Positions 1 to 12,296 are shown, counted from the first letter of the stretch. The stretch is DNA of 64,000 bases from Archivesica marissinica (GCA_014843695.1 CM026401.1:29372562-29436561); one strand, 5' to 3'. The notes: generated by a model from the letters alone, not told the origin. Made by a program: numbers and translations.

Positions 1-56
1 ATCTCCCCTGTATATATGTATGTATGTATGTATAGAGAGTTTAAATGTGTAATGTA

Positions 57-642
57 CCGTATTGTTCCTATTTAAATCGCCACCTCTAAAATAGGCGCTC
101 CCACGTAAAAAATGCAACATGAAAAATGAATGGTGCCCTTAAAAGGAAAGAATTGGCTTACCTGTCGGTAGTACTGTTGAGTAACGTAATCCATATATAT
201 ATAAACTCCAAGCTCATGAATCACTGTGGCACTAAGTATGCATGAATAATATGCGCATCACTTGTTGAACGTGTATCACTATAAAAAGTATGAATTTTCA
301 CAGAAGAATTCACACAATATCTACAATGCCTCGCGCTATTCAAACCGAAAGTACAAGGGTAGTTATTTACATAGACGCCGTATAACAGTTTGTAATGCGA
401 AACAATCAACAGAAACACGGGACTTGTAGCTACTCGCCATGTTTGCAATTCCTACATAGTACATATACCACATGTACATAACATATTGATCGATTTAGGT
501 AACAAACGATGAAGTAGTAGGCATCGCATTATGACGAGGCAAGGTCACTGAGCAGTTTCTTCCAATTAGTTGGCAATTACCGATATTGTCACAGAGATGT
601 ACTGCCACTTTTGCCCGGGCGCCATAAATAGGAACAATACGG
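57..642. mobile_element. MITE-A, TA-flanked, 586 bp
   Basis: Terminal inverted repeats CCGTATTGTTCCTATTTA (left) and TAAATAGGAACAATACGG (right), flanked by TA on both sides, as in Tc1/mariner-type insertions. No coding capacity seen inside. Confidence 0.8.
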
Positions 643-1036
643 TAGTTCATTCTAACATACGGATTTAAAGCAACAGTATACCTGTATCAAGGATGGTTTT
701 CGTTAAATAGTTTTTTATTTAAAGAATATAATTTCCAATGACTGTTTTAAAACATCCAAATATTCGCACAGAAACGGAAATAAACCAGGGCCCCGTTTTA
801 TCAACGGTCGTAAGTCAGTCTTAGTTAAGATTATTGCTTAAGACCGAGTTACGCCGTCGTAACGTCTAAGTTAAGACCACGGTCCGTTTTATCAACAAAG
901 TCGCAGCTAAGATATCGTAAATAAAGTCTTAACTTTACGACTGGTTCGATGCAGTCGCAACTTCGGAAAATGGCGGCCGAATCAGCAGAATCCGTGCATC
1001 AGAGACGTGATGCAAGAATATTCAGGGCCGGTAGAG

Positions 1037-2979
1037 ACATTGGAGAGGTGTGACACCAATATCCTGTCCCGATATCGCAGGACGAGGCTATGGATTGTCT
1101 TGCTTGATGATATGGTGGGGGGAATGACTTGGACAAGGGGACCAACCACTCTCATTCGATACCCGGTTTGACCTAGGTAAAGTGAAATTGATATATTTCT
1201 ATATCTTGCATTATTAAGGTGCATATGAGTGTTATTTGCGTACACATTTCTGTACAGTAGGCCCTTATTTCTATTTTAAGATTACAAGGGAGGCTACTTC
1301 CATAAGAATCTATTGCTATTTATATCGATACTACACACAAGTGTTATTATGATTTTGGAACTGAATGACGATACGTATTCTGTTTCTGCAACGCATTAAC
1401 TAAGTAAATTGATACATTGTGCAGGTAGGGAATTAAATGCTTGTGTTTATAATGTTGTCTGTTTCTTTTTAAATGCTCGTGTATTGCTACAGTATTCGTA
1501 CACATAATTAAACGTCCCCACATGTCCAAATGTTTTTCTGGACAGGCTTAGCCGACCTAAGCGGTTAACCAGTACTAAACTATGTATGTGAGGTGACTTG
1601 CTCAATGACACTACATACGTGGACTGACCGAGTATCGAACATGGGACAGTTTGATTCCAAATCCGACACCATGCCACGGACGCCCGGAGGAAATCGTCCT
1701 GTTCAATCTGTCACCGTACCATATCACATACTGTCCATCGAACCAGGGTTGAATTGGTGAGAAGCGAGCATGGCTAACTACTGCGCGAATTGGACAGCCA
1801 AAAGAAGTGTAATCCATATTACAAGTTGTCATGATTGATCTTAATGCGATGATAGACACGATGAGTCGGGATGACCATAATTATATATAGATACACTGTC
1901 CAGTTTGAAATCATTAGGAATATATCGAACTCTGTGTTTACATGTATATTGGGTTATGAACTACTACCACAACAAATGACCACAAAGTTGCATTGTAATA
2001 TAATAATAGTGTGTTGAAAACACTGACTGTTTTATGTATCAATAATAGTTGAAACGTTTTGTTCATTTCAGATGCTTATTGATTTAGATACCTATCAAAG
2101 GGTGATGTATTGTCCAAAGTCGCAGATTTTCATGGCATCAACAGGTAGGTGAACTCTGTTCGACGTGATCATTAATTGCTAAGTTTATTCGATTATCTGT
2201 GTGATTAGCGTAGTGATTAGCACGCTCGCTTCTAGTCAATGCATTCCAGGTTCCTTACAATGACTGAGAAGTGTGTGAGATGGTACGGTGGTCCCCAAAT
2301 TGGACATGTGAGTTTTCTCCGGTTATGTCCCACACAAATTACTACATAATTATACGCTTTCAATGAGAGTGCTTAATATTATAATCTTGTTTCGAAAATG
2401 TTGTAAAGTAAATAATATTTATACAGTTGATTATTCTAACATTAACACTGAAGAACGATGTAAAAACACAAAAGTTAACCATAGTTTTTTCAAAAACAGA
2501 ATTAGGCCGAACTCCAAATATATTTAGTTTCGTCACAGCAACCCAGATTTATGGAATAGTTTCCATCTTATTAATGTACATACACTGTACTAATCACTTA
2601 TACATTGTTTTTAAAAAAATTAATATCTGTCAGGTCCACCCTCACAAATGCATGTCCAAATTTGTTCACAATCATTCCAGTGTTCAAATTTATCAGATAG
2701 AAATGTAGAACTTTGATGTTAATAGAGTTTTTATATGTTATTTCTTGCAGATTCCCTGATGATATGGTTTTAATTGATGTACAGCAGGATTTTTATCGGA
2801 AGTGCCATATTATACAGAATACAGTTGGCTCAGTTGATGGTCTATTGATCTATGATTGTGTGATAGCATGGCCAAGAAAATCAAGAGTGGACAACAATAT
2901 TTCAACAGATCAGTTCATGCCTCTGTCAACACCACTTGATTTAAGGACACTAATCTTAGCTGTCATATTTACAGTTTAG
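1037..2979 (+). pseudogene. Harbinger transposase remnant (three exon-like blocks)
   Basis: Block 1 (1037-1168) reads TLERCDTNILSRYRRTR, like the N-terminal RYR helix region of HARBI1-type transposases. Block 2 (2072-2144), between TTTCAG and GTAGGTG, reads YLSKGDVLSKVADFHGINR, like the helix-turn-helix GD...S..TVSR segment. Block 3 (2751-2979), after TTGCAG, reads DFYRKCHIIQNTVGSVDG, like the FY.I.GFP.V.G.IDG segment with the first catalytic Asp, then a damaged AWPRKSR that may be the WPGS.HDSR motif. An upstream stop in block 2, an apparent deletion between the motifs in block 3 and the absence of the third acidic residue make this a pseudogene. Family assignment rests on motif recall. Confidence 0.65.
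2195..2365 (+). mobile_element. SINE-3 copy, diverged
   Basis: GTGATTAGCGTAGTGATTAG, CGCTCGCTTCTAGTCAATGC, GAGATGGTACGGTGGTCCCC, then decayed. It lies between Harbinger remnant blocks 2 and 3. Confidence 0.65.
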
Positions 2980-3517
2980 AAATCTTGAAAACTGATGAAA
3001 ACTGAGCAACTATCCGGTGATACAAATGCATACTGTTTGGTACTTTTCTTTTATAGACTATTAAGATTTCATTTTGACAAGCGGCACAGTTTTAAAAATT
3101 ATGAAAGAAATTTAAGGTTTCCACAAATAAAGCAAACAATAGATACATATATATATATATGCCAAACAAGCAAAATTAGATGTGCATGAAAACACCCTGG
3201 TAATTATATGGTATTGAAGCCTGTGTACAAACAAGATTGTCTATCATACTGTGTTCACTACAGATCTTCAATCTATATCTTGTGCAACTATGAAATCAGA
3301 AATGATGATGCAACAAAACACGAAAATAGATTCACAGTAAATATAATTTGTTGTATCAGATTGCATAGGGTGTGACAGACAGACTTTGGTGTGAAAATGT
3401 AACTGCTTCAATATACTTCCCACTACACTGTAACAGAAGCTGTAACATTACACAAAGCAATCCGATACAATATATATGTTGATATACATAATACATGAAT
3501 ACCTGTGAGTGTTTCAC

Positions 3518-3735
3518 GTTTATTTATCATAGTTACCAGTTGCCCATTTTAGCGACACCTACTGAAGAGATTAGTTATATTAGATTTGGAGGATAGTGCA
3601 ATGATGTCTCCTCCAGTTCTTTTATTTGCATTGTGTAAAGCACCGGCACAAGACCTCTGTTTAAATTCTCATCTGAAAGACTTATGATTTTAGTATGGTA
3701 TAGCGGGGTCTCGAACGGGGTAAAAAGCCCATGTG
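3518..3735 (-). mobile_element. SINE-5 copy
   Basis: Reverse-strand copy: 3' end TTTATCATAGTTACCAGTTG, then ...CTGAAGAGATTAGT..., then a diverged tRNA-like head. Aligns by eye with 13146-13420 and 14478-14730. Older looking than those two. Confidence 0.7.
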
Positions 3736-3794
3736 ATCTAGTTTTTTATTGTTTTTTCTTTCTTGTTCCTACGATATAATTATAAGAGGATATG

Positions 3795-3938
3795 TGTTTG
3801 TTTCAGTGTATGATCGAATAATATTTCACCAAATGAACATTGAAAGCATTATTACCAAGTGTGAAGCTAGTCACGAGTGGTATTAATAGCTTTCTATGTT
3901 TTTGAGTAAAGTATTATTCGATCATTCACTTAACAAAC
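3795..3938. repeat. Foldback element ~144 bp
   Basis: GTTTGTTTCAGTGTATGATC at the left is nearly the inverted complement of GATCATTCACTTAACAAAC at the right, with ATAATA runs inside. A non-coding palindrome inside the Harbinger element. Confidence 0.6.
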
Positions 3939-4530
3939 AAATTTTCTTTTTATTTTGGCTGACGTGTTTTTATGATAGAAAATGATGCAAATGTGCCATG
4001 GGCTAAATCGTACTTAGACAACAATATGTGACGTAATAAATGACTTTGCTCGAGTCCTTAAACGTACGTGCTGCCAACATTTCAACAAACACATTCTTTG
4101 TACCACAAATTCAAAGCATTGTTACTTTTAGCTTCCTACTTAATCCTTTTCATTATGTATGTTGTTGTATGTTATATGTGATTTATGGTTTGCAATACAT
4201 ATTGTTTAAACCAATTCATCTTGGCAATTCTATGATAATTCTATTCCATATATGCGAGGATTAAAAACTGCATTACCCATATTATCAGTAATGTTACAAG
4301 TGTCAATATGTATCTCTATATGTATTATAAAATTATATTGGGGTATATTTGCAGTGACATTATAAATAATGAAATTTAGAATAGTTCCGTTGTTTTATTT
4401 CTACTTCCTAACATCCATGATTGTGCTGGTTATAATTAGTTTCAATATAACTTACCGACCAAGTTAACTTGACAACAATTTGGTAGTTAAAGCGACCATT
4501 TATCATCATCTTTGATCTATTGTGTTTTTG

Positions 4531-5021
4531 AGCTTAATTATCGTCGCTACCGGTTGCCCATATGAGCGACGCCTCTTGAAGAGATTAGTCATTTTAGATG
4601 TTTGAGGATATTGCAGTGATAGAGACAGAGACGGAGTATGTGGTTGATTGGTTAATGTTGTTGACTTCGAATCACTTGCCTCTCACAGCTGATGTTTACA
4701 CTCTCACCAGGGGTGTCGGATTATTTCGTGCAAGGAAACTATTCGGAATGTTTGTGGTTCTACCCAGGCAGGTGACCTTTCACACTTGTCATACTGTATG
4801 GAGGGGCGCACAGGATCTTCCTCCACCAATAATAGTTGGAAAGTCACCATATTTCTTGAGCTGTTGGTGATACATTAAACCCCAAAAACAAACAGAGACC
4901 CATGCCAGAGTATTATCGGGTTTTTTTTACGTGAACGGTGTTATTCACGGACTTAAAGACTGATGATCGAACCTTGGATCTACAGACCAATGTGTTCACC
5001 ACTGAACTATTGACCCGTCTG
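4531..5021 (-). mobile_element. SINE-5 copy interrupted by SINE-4
   Basis: Reverse SINE-5 at 4531-4632 (TCGTCGCTACCGGTTGCCCA...) resumes at 4892-5021 with the tRNA-like head on the complement. The interruption is exactly one SINE-4. Confidence 0.8.
4633..4891 (+). mobile_element. SINE-4 inserted in SINE-5, with TSD
   Basis: Flanked by the 8-bp duplication ACAGAGAC (4625-4632 and 4892-4899). Body includes GATCTTCCTCCACCAATAAT and AGTTGGAAAGTCACCATAT, shared with the copies at 13700, 15610 and 18222. It is the only copy here with a clear TSD. Confidence 0.85.
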
Positions 5022-6244
5022 TATTTGATCCATTAATCTCATCACACAGATATATACGACTAATGTATGACCAGTCTATGACAGCTTGTACATTTGTATA
5101 TTATATATGCTAGAATCGCCGTTATAAAAAGACATGCTGATACAAAAGTGTGTATTAATGAATGGAGTCTATTCAATATTTACATCACTAGATATTGTGG
5201 TAACATGTAAATACCGTAGGCCCTATTCAATTGCCTCAACATTATTTACAGACACAAATCTGGAACATACCCTTGAAAATGAAATAATATTTAACAACAT
5301 AATCCTATTAGCAAAGAAGTTTTGGGGTGGGAGCACTGTTTTGCATTTACGCAAAAACGATGTATAAGTTATTTAAAGTATAATAAAAAAAGTCTGAAAT
5401 GTTTAACAATTCAATATATGAAAACAACGTATCAGATTTAAAATATTGTTGCACGATGGAATCATACCAGTTATACTGAAATAGATTATACATGCACAGT
5501 ACCAAGGAAGATTTAGTGGGGCCGTGTTTTCCTTTCCAATACCGGCGTGTTAAAACATCTCTTCTACGGATTTGACCAACTACGTCGTATTGGATTTAAT
5601 ATATATTGCATGTCTGGAGAGGCCTGTGCGTAAGGTTTAATTCAATATAAGAAATATTAACATATTCCAAGATAAAAAGAAGTTATGAATAATATATACA
5701 GGGGCGCCGTGTTTTAAACATGTCCGATGTTGACATTTGCGCGCGAAGATGTGTGCACCGGAAGTTTACATTTCGGACTGTGTCACTGTTTTTAAGGTCG
5801 TACGACGAAAGAAAATCTTAGCTGCGACCGAAGACTTACGACCGTGTTGATAAAACGGTCGTACGATTGTCGCAGGAAACGTCGCAAGTAGCGGTCTTAA
5901 GATAAGACCGACTTGCGACCGACGTTGTTGATAAAACGGGGCCCAGAACTATATAGCATCATCGTATATGCGGATTGTTTATCAACAAACTTATGCATGG
6001 ATGTTGAAACAGTTGTCTTTTTTTTGTGTTTTAGATGTTTGTACTGGTTACTGACGGAGGGCAAATGCTTTCCGAATGTACGCAAGGTGTGGCGAAATGA
6101 TTCAAGAAAGTCGTACTTTCAGTTTGTTATATTGCAAATACACACAGTTTACCGACTGAAATTAATTGTTCACATTTTAAAGGAAGAATGTGAAGTTGCA
6201 TTGCATTGTGTACATAAACTTTTAAAAGTTTTATTCCATACGAT

Positions 6245-6475
6245 ATAGCTTAATTTAGTAAGCTCGATTGCAAAACAAGTTTTTACAACTTATATTAATC
6301 ACTCTTGAGACCTCATTCCTGGTGGAATCCATTGCCACGAGGGAGAGAGAAGAGGCAACGTGGTATTTAAATGCCTTGTCTAAGGGCACAATCGTAATGG
6401 CTACAGCATGGTTCAAACTCTGGGCCTTTCGCACCTGAAGCGATTGTGCTACTCATTGCGCTATGGTGATGATAT
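6245..6475 (-). mobile_element. SINE-1 copy
   Basis: Reverse complement of the tRNA-headed family seen at 12564 and 42855: tail (GCTCGATTGCAAAACAAG), ATGGATTCCATCAGGAATGAG block, head with a B-box-like GGTTCAAACTC. Confidence 0.8.
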
Positions 6476-6707
6476 ACATACTATGTAGTGTTGCTTTAAT
6501 TGTTTTATGTTGTTATATTGTCTTTCATGTCAAGACACAAATGTTTGTTCAACAATTTAAAGAATGCTAGAATTCTATTTAACATGCAAATAAGTTGATT
6601 TCATAATCTGGCCATCCCATCCCTTGTGACTGAAACTGCAGTTCAGAAAATCAAATCTCCAATTTTGTGATATCACAGTGCTCATAATATTTCTCAAATT
6701 ATTTCAG

Positions 6708-6806
6708 ACAAAGGTCGCCGAGAAGCATTTCTCAGGTCATCAGTTAACTCCGGAGAACATACAGCTCATTCACCAATCATTGCAACATAGAATGCAGTAT
6801 CTCAGG
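6708..6806 (+). CDS. UBE4B: UBE4B exon 1 of window (Ufd2 core)
   Basis: 33 codons in phase 0, beginning TKVAEKHFSG and ending HRMQYLR. It matches the UBE4B segment with VxEKYFSG...SLQHYLE. The acceptor is ATTTCAG at 6701-6707 and the donor is AGG|GTAAGTG at 6807. It joins in phase to exon 2, where EELYKILHG continues the family pattern. The last ~25 nt and the donor are the founder of the adjoining 45-bp array, so this exon end is repeated about 36 times downstream. Confidence 0.93.
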
Positions 6807-8410
6807 GTAAGTGTACGTGTGTCATGGCAACATAGAATGCAGTATCTCTGGGTAAGTGTACGGGTGTCATGGCAACATAGAATGCAGTATCTCAGGGTAA
6901 GTGTACGTGTGTCATGGCAACATAGAATGCAGTATCTCAGGGTAAGTGTACGTGTGTCATGGCAACATAGAATGCAGTATCTCAGGGTAAGTGTACGTGT
7001 GTCATGGCAACATAGAATGCAGTATCTCAGGGTAAGTGTACGGGTGTCATGGCAACATAGAATGCAGTATCTCAGGGTAAGTGTACGTGTGTCATGGCAA
7101 CATAGAATGCAGTATCTCAGGGTAAGTGTACGGGTGTCATGGCAACATAGAATGCAGTATCTCTGGGTAAGTGTACGGGTGTCATGGCAACATAGAATGC
7201 AGTATCTCAGGGTAAGTGTACGTGTGTCATGGCAACATAGAATGCAGTATCTCAGGGTAAGTGTACGGGTGTCATGGCAACATAGAATGCAGTATCTCTG
7301 GGTAAGTGTACGGGTGTCATGGCAACATAGAATGCAGTATCTCAGGGTAAGTGTACGGGTGTCATGGCAACATAGAATGCAGTATCTCTGGGTAAGTGTA
7401 CAGGTGTCATGGCAACATAGAATGCAGTATCTCAGGGTAAGTGTACGGGTGTCATGGCAACATAGAATGCAGTATCTCTGGGTAAGTGTACGGGTGTCAT
7501 GGCAACATAGAATGCAGTATCTCAGGGTAAGTGTACAGGTGTCATGGCAACATAGAATGCAGTATCTCAGGGTAAGAGTATGTGTGTCATGGCAACATAG
7601 AATGCAGTATCTCTGGGTAAGTGTACAGGTGTCATGGCAACATAGAATGCAGTATCTCAGGGTAAGTGTACGGGTGTCATGGCAACATAGAATGCAGTAT
7701 CTCAGGGTAAGTGTACGGGTGTCATGGCAACATAGAATGCAGTATCTCTGGGTAAGTGTACGGGTGTCATGGCAACATAGAATGCAGTATCTCAGGGTAA
7801 GTGTACGGGTGTCATGGCAACATAGAATGCAGTATCTCTGGGTAAGTGTACGGGTGTCATGGCAACATAGAATGCAGTATCTCAGGGTAAGTGTACGGGT
7901 ATCATGGCAACATGAATGCAGTATCTCAGGGTAAGTGTACGGGTGTCATGGCAACATAGAATGCAGTATCTCAGGGTAAGTGTATGGGTGTCATGGCAAC
8001 ATAGAATGCAGTATCTCTGGGTAAGTGTACGGGTGTCATGGCAACATAGAATGCAGTATCTCAGGGTAAGTGTACGGGTGTCATGGCAACATAGAATGCA
8101 ATATCTCTGGGTAAGTGTATGGGTGTCATGGCAACATAGAATGCAGTATCTCTGGGTAAGTGTATGGGTGTCATGGCAACATAAAATGCAGTATCTCTAG
8201 GTAAGTGTATGGGTGTCATGGCAACATAGAATGCAGTATCTCTAGGTAAGTGTATGGGTGTCATGGCAACATAGAATACAGTATCTCGGGGTAAGTGTAT
8301 GGGTGTCATGGCTACATAGAATGCAGTATCTCTGGGTAAGTGTATGGGTGTCATGGCAACATAGAATGCAGTATCTCGGGGTAAGTGTATGGGTGTCATG
8401 GCTACATAGA
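6784..8410 (+). repeat. 45-bp array seeded on exon 1 3' end and 5' splice site
   Basis: About 36 units. Each contains GCAACATAGAATGCAGTATC, TCAGG or TCTGG, then GTAAGTGTACGGGTGTCATG. The first unit is exon 1 itself. The period equals 15 codons and the exon frame stays open to about 7911, where a one-base deletion shifts it. Distal units (after ~8100) are more diverged (GGTAAGTGTATGG). Two site variants, TCAGG|GTAAGT and TCTGG|GTAAGT, alternate irregularly. Confidence 0.95.
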
Positions 8411-8515
8411 GTTTGCCAAATATTTTCGCCAATTCACAAAGTTTAGTGCCAGTATTTGTTTAGCGCCAGTATTTGTTTTTTGTCACCATTGGTGACTGAC
8501 AGCGGGAACTCTGTA
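8411..8515 (+). repeat. Dispersed repeat R-9
   Basis: TTCGCCAATTCACAAAGTTT ... CATTGGTGACTGACAGCGGG is shared with 20418-20515. No TIR or tRNA head recognised. It directly follows the 45-bp array. Confidence 0.6.
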
Positions 8516-8611
8516 AATGTTCAGTTTTCATTACAACATAAAAAGCAGTATCGCACGGTAAAGTGTTCGGTTTTCATGACAAAAATAGAATGTAGTATCT
8601 CAAGGTGGGTG

Positions 8612-8976
8612 TATGGCCGTCCTTGAATGTTTAGTACTGTTTGGTGCTGTACAATCTGTCCTGTCCTTGAATGTTTAGTACTGTTTGGTGCTGTACAATC
8701 TGTCCCGTCCTTGAATGTTTAGTACTGTTTGGTGCTGTACAATCTGTCCTGTCCTTGAATGTTTAGTACTGTTTGGTGCTGTACAATCTGTCCTGTCCTT
8801 GAATGTTTAGTACTGTTTGGTGCTGTACAATCTGTCCCGTCCTTGAATGTTTAGTACTGTTTGGTGCTGTACAATCTGTCCCGTCCTTGAATGTTTAGTA
8901 CTGTTTGGTGCTGTACAATCTGTCCCGTCCTTGAATGTTTAGTACTGTTTGGTGCTGTACAATCTGTCCTGTCCTT
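8612..8976 (+). repeat. 44-bp array, ~8 copies
   Basis: Unit GTCCTTGAATGTTTAGTACT + GTTTGGTGCTGTACAATCTG + TCC(T/C). Units are nearly identical, differing at one C/T. Founder not recognised. Confidence 0.95.
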
Positions 8977-9147
8977 GTACAAGGAGCTCAATAGGCTGTA
9001 AGTTCGATCCCCAGTAAATATTTTTAAATGTTTTATGTTGATTTTCAAGTTTTCAAATTTCTCCATAAAGTTGCAAAACCGGTCAAAGGGCGACTAGATA
9101 TATGTTAAATCCCTGACTTCAGTGGAAGAGGAAAGGTGCTAGTTTAT

Positions 9148-9375
9148 TGATATAGGTACAGACTCGACACCTTGTTGTGAAGCTGATATAGGTACAGACC
9201 CGACTCCCTTGTTGTTGTGAAGCTGATATAGGTACAGACTCGACTCCCTTGTTGTGAAGCTGATATAGGTACAGACACGACTCCCTTGTTGTGAAGCTGA
9301 TATAGGTACAGACTCGACTCCCTTGTTGTGAAGCTGATATAGGTACACACGACTCCCTTGTTGTGAAGCTGTTGT
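9148..9375 (+). repeat. ~37-bp array, ~6 copies
   Basis: Unit GACTCCCTTGTTGTGAAGCT + GATATAGGTACAGACTC, with 2-3 bp length variation. It ends about 220 nt before exon 2. Confidence 0.93.
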
Positions 9376-9595
9376 CCGCAAATACATACTATACATGTGT
9401 AGTGAAACATTTTTAGTAGAAAGTGTACTGTGGATACATTTTGAATTTTATATTTTGACAATGTACATGACCTATCTATACTTACACTACATGTAGCTGG
9501 AGTACGGGCATGATGTGGAAATATCCGTGAGCTTAGCGTAAACATACCTGTTATGGGTTGAGATTCGGTGTCGTAAAGTGTACATATACTTTCAG

Positions 9596-9709
9596 GAGGA
9601 ATTGTATAAGATACTTCACGGTGTACTGGTGAATGCAGAGACTCGGGAAGCAGCCATGACATATATATCTACAGCTCTGGACAGAAATTCAAAGAAATCT
9701 CAAATTGTG
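9596..9709 (+). CDS. UBE4B: UBE4B exon 2 of window
   Basis: 38 codons, phase 0 at both ends, running EELYKILHGVLVNAETREAA to NSKKSQIV. The NxETREAA block is diagnostic of Ufd2/UBE4B. The acceptor is TACTTTCAG and the donor is GTG|GTATGG at 9710. An alternative donor three bases earlier would drop one Val; the chosen one keeps the alignment length of the family. A compound 18/11-bp array starts about 30 nt inside the following intron. Confidence 0.93.
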
Positions 9710-9754
9710 GTATGGATAGTGTTTACTTTAGAGGCAGTATTCCAATAATGCGAC

Positions 9755-11030
9755 TTTACCCAATATTGGATATTACCCAAATATTACCTACTGCCCAAAT
9801 ATTACCCAAATATTACCTACTTCCCAAATATTACCCAAATATTACCTACTGCCCAAATATTACCCAAATATTACCTACTGCCCAAATATTACCCAACTAT
9901 TACCTACTGCCCAAAATACTGCCCAAATGTTACCCAAATATTACCTACTGCCCAAATATTACCTACTGCCCAAATATTACCTACTGCCAAAATATTACCT
10001 ACTGCCCAAATATTACCTACTGCCCAAATATTACCTACTGCCCAAATATTACCCAAATATTACCTACTGCCCAAATATTGCCCAAATATTACCTACTGCC
10101 CAAATATTGCCCAAATATTACCTACTGCCCAAATATTACCTACTGCCGAAATATTGCCCAAATATTACCTACTGTCCAAATATTACCCAAATATTACCTA
10201 CTGCCCAAATATTACCTACTGCCCAAATATTACCTACTGCCCAAATATTACCCAAATATTACCTACTGCCCAAATATTACCTACTGCCCAAATATTACCT
10301 ACTGCCCAAATATTACCCAACTATTACCTACTGCCCAAATATTGCCCAAATATTACCTACTGCCCAAATATTACCTACTGTCCAAATATTGCCCAAATAT
10401 TACCTACTGCCCAAATATTACCCAAATATTACCTACTGCCCAAATATTACCCAAATATTACCTACTGTCCAAATATTACCTACTGCCCAAATATTACCTA
10501 CTGTCCAAATATTACCTACTGCCCAAATATTACCTACTGCCCAAATATTACCTACTGCCCAAATATTACCTACTGCCCAAATATTGCCTACTGCCCAAAT
10601 ATTGCCTACTGCCCAAATATTACCTACTGCCCAAATATTACCCAAATATTACCTACTGCCCAAATATTACCTACTGCCCAAATATTACCTACTGCCCAAA
10701 TATTACCTACTGCCCAAATATTATCTACTGCCCAAATATTACCTACTGCCCAAATATTACCTACTGCCCAAATATTGCCTACTGCCCAAATATTACCTAC
10801 TGCCCAAATATTACCTACTGCCCAAATATTACCTACTGCAAATATTACCTACTGCCCAAATATTACCTACTGCCCAAATATTGCCTACTGCCCAAATATT
10901 ACCTACTGCCCAAATATTACCCAAATATTACCTACTGCCCAAATATTACCTACTGCCAAAACTGCCCAAATATTACCTACTGCCCAAATATTACCTACTG
11001 CCCAAATATTGCCTAATTTTCCAAATATTG
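9755..11030 (+). repeat. Compound 18/11-bp array
   Basis: Mixture of CCAAATATTACCTACTGC (18 bp) and the shorter CCAAATATTAC (11 bp), with G/A and T/C variants; degenerates after 11010. The open frames across it (PNITYC-type heptads) are by-products of simple composition. It starts ~45 nt after the exon 2 donor. Confidence 0.95.
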
Positions 11031-11239
11031 CCTATGTTTTCAAATACTGCCTGTTTGCCCATATATTGCCTATTTCCCATTTATTGCCTACTCCCCCAAG
11101 CAGAATGGACATGCTCCCCCCCCCCCCCCAATTTCATTATCCCTCTCACACACAACAAAACCACATAGCAATAATGTAGTTTAATAGTATGGTTTAAGTT
11201 CATATTATCATAATCTAATATAAATGTGCTACAAAACAA

Positions 11240-11330
11240 CAGGGTCTCATTGGCCGAGTGGTTATTGTCGTTAACTTCACATCACTTGCCCCTCACCACT
11301 GTAGGGTCGAAGGGCATCCAAGGTCTTCCT
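11240..11330 (+). mobile_element. SINE-4 fragment, array founder
   Basis: Head GGCCGAGTGGTTATTGTCGT and B-box-like TGTAGGGTCGAAGG, then directly GGTCTTCCTTCCACCAATAA. Compared with intact SINE-4 (15610-15860) the middle is missing. Confidence 0.75.
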
Positions 11331-12250
11331 TCCACCAATAATAGCTGAAAATGTAGGGTCGAAGGGCATCCAAGTTCTTCCTTCCACCAATAATAGCTGT
11401 AAATGTAGGGTCGAGAGGCATCCAAGGTCTTCCTTCCACCAATAATAGCTGTAAATGTAGGGTCGAGAGGCATCCAAGGTCTTCCTTTCACCAATAATAG
11501 CTGTAAATGTAGGGTCGAGAGGCATCCAAGGTCTTCCTTTCACCAATAATAGCTGTAAATGAAATGTAGGGTTGAGAGGCATCCAAGGTCTTCCTTTCAC
11601 CAATAATAGCTGTAAATGAAATGTAGGGTTGAGAGGCATCCAAGGTCTTCCTTTCACCAATAATAGCTGTAAATGTAGGGTCGAGAGGCATCCAAGGTCT
11701 TCCTTTCACCAATAATAGCTGTAAATGAAATGTAGGGTTGAGAGGCATCCAAGGTCTTCCTACCACCAATAATAGCTGTAAATGTAGGGTCGAAGGGCAT
11801 CCAAGTTCTTCCTTCCACCAATAATAGCTGTAAATGTAGGGTCGAGAGGCATCCAAGGTCTTCCTTCCACCAATAATAGCTGAAAATGTAGGGTCGAAGG
11901 GCATCCAAGTTCTTCCTTCCACCAATAATAGCTGTAAATGTAGGGTCGAAGGGCATACAAGTTCTTCCTTCCACCAATAATAGCTGTAAATGTAGGGTCG
12001 AAGGCCATCCAAGTTCTTCCTTCCACCAATAATAGCTGTAAATGTAGGGTCGAAGGGCATCCAAGTTCTTCCTTCCACCAATAATAGCTGTAAATGTAAG
12101 GTCGAAGGGCATCCAAGTTCTTCCTTCCACCAATAATAGCTGTAAATGTAGGGTCGAAGGGCATCCAAGGTCTTCCTTCCACCAATAATAGCTTAACTGT
12201 AGGGTCGAAGGGCATCCAAGGTCTTCCTACCACCAATAATAGCTGAAAAT
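11303..12250 (+). repeat. ~52/58-bp array derived from SINE-4
   Basis: About 17 units of TGTAGGGTCGAAGGGCATCC + AAGGTCTTCCTTCCACCAAT + AATAGCTGTAAA; some carry an extra 6 bp (ATGAAA). The unit joins the SINE-4 B-box segment to its 3' segment, so it was seeded from the internally deleted copy at 11240. Confidence 0.92.
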
Positions 12251-12296
12251 GTCCATATGACATAAATTACCATTTTTTAAAATTTAGGTTTAATTA

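Larger units (their letters stand above)
788..5944 (+). mobile_element. Decayed PIF/Harbinger DNA transposon, ~5.16 kb
   Basis: Ends are inverted repeats GGGCCCCGTTTTATCAAC (788-805) and its complement (5927-5944). Subterminal blocks of about 150 bp at each end repeat the TTTTATCAAC motif in inverted orientation. A 3-bp target duplication is plausible (AAC or CAG, depending on where the terminus is set). Transposase remnants of the Harbinger type lie inside on the + strand (1037-2979). SINE-5, SINE-4 and a foldback element inserted later within it. Confidence 0.75.

Noticed and set aside
5913..6248. 111-codon + strand frame as an upstream UBE4B exon
   Set aside because: It starts inside the Harbinger TIR, shows no family similarity and lacks splice sites in phase with exon 1.
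9712..11179. Long open frames (up to ~430 codons) with PNITYC-like repeats
   Set aside because: They arise from the 18/11-bp array inside a UBE4B intron; several frames are open at once and no start context, splice site or homology supports them.
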